From assembly GCA_900556515.1 (NCBI GenBank), contig USPH01000089.1, forward strand, positions 1-6,187: 6,187 nt of DNA. Direction: 5' to 3'. Numbering within the stretch: position 1 is the first letter of the stretch; each line of letters starts with the position of its first letter. Both the position numbers and the translations under genes were made by a program. Below the pieces are notes generated by a model. It did not search any database, had not been told where the DNA came from, and worked only from the letters and a program-made list of their open reading frames with translations. The stretch is from an uncultured Collinsella sp. GTDB taxonomy: Bacteria; Actinomycetota; Coriobacteriia; Coriobacteriales; Coriobacteriaceae. This document shows positions 6,145 through 6,187 of this stretch, in pieces.

Positions 6145-6180
6145 CCGGCGCTTTAGGAACGTCCCTAAGTGCCGGGTTTT
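6145..6180 (+). terminator. Probable intrinsic terminator or leader attenuator
   Basis: CCGGCGCTTTAGG (6145-6157) pairs with CCTAAGTGCCGG (6164-6175), with one G-U pair and one bulged T, followed by GTTTT (6176-6180). It lies 43 bases after the ATPase stop and directly before a Shine-Dalgarno-like AGGAGG. It could therefore end the ATPase transcript or act in the leader of the next gene. Confidence 0.6.
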
Positions 6181-6181
6181 G

Positions 6182-6187
6182 AGGAGG
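6182..6187 (+). promoter_or_regulatory. Shine-Dalgarno sequence of a next gene beyond the window
   Basis: AGGAGG at the very end of the window is a perfect Shine-Dalgarno core. A start codon would be expected within about ten bases downstream, outside the window. Confidence 0.4.

Overview
The window looks like chromosomal DNA from a high-GC anaerobic actinomycete of the Coriobacteriia, most likely Collinsella or a close relative. This rests on the GC-rich, C-ending codons of the first gene, the protein sequence styles, and a GC-rich genome interspersed with small palindromic intergenic repeats. It is an inference from pattern, not from a marker gene. All three real genes lie on the + strand. 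They do not form a tight operon: hairpins or terminators separate them.

Region 1 (1-1977): a complete carbon-starvation family (CstA) membrane transporter, probably for pyruvate or small peptides. It has strongly biased codon use suggesting high expression and is closed by a textbook intrinsic terminator.

Region 2 (1978-4290): a 727-residue protein with three parts. There is a winged-helix-like N-terminus, about 310 residues of highly charged, low-complexity linker with RGG and Arg-rich patches, and a C-terminal domain with the full motif set of the Wadjet JetD / DUF2220 TOPRIM family. No JetA, JetB or JetC gene is in the window, so this is an apparently stand-alone JetD-like protein and the best candidate here for an undescribed system. 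A 9-bp hairpin follows its stop codon.

Region 3 (4291-4730): a repeat-rich intergenic stretch. It holds a 100-nt near-continuous palindrome (MITE/REP-like or structured RNA), a GC-rich hairpin, a 12-bp perfect inverted repeat, and two tandem copies of a 7-8 bp inverted repeat at a 33-bp period. The second copy abuts a -10-like box and a good ribosome binding site.

Region 4 (4731-6187): an AAA_14/DUF4143-type ATPase with intact Walker motifs and a degenerate nuclease-like C-terminal domain. It is followed by a GC-rich hairpin, a terminator-like hairpin with a T-run, and a strong Shine-Dalgarno sequence at the last bases that probably serves the next gene outside the window. Nothing shows that the JetD-like protein and the ATPase work together; their adjacency across a repeat-rich gap suggests an accessory region next to a housekeeping transporter.
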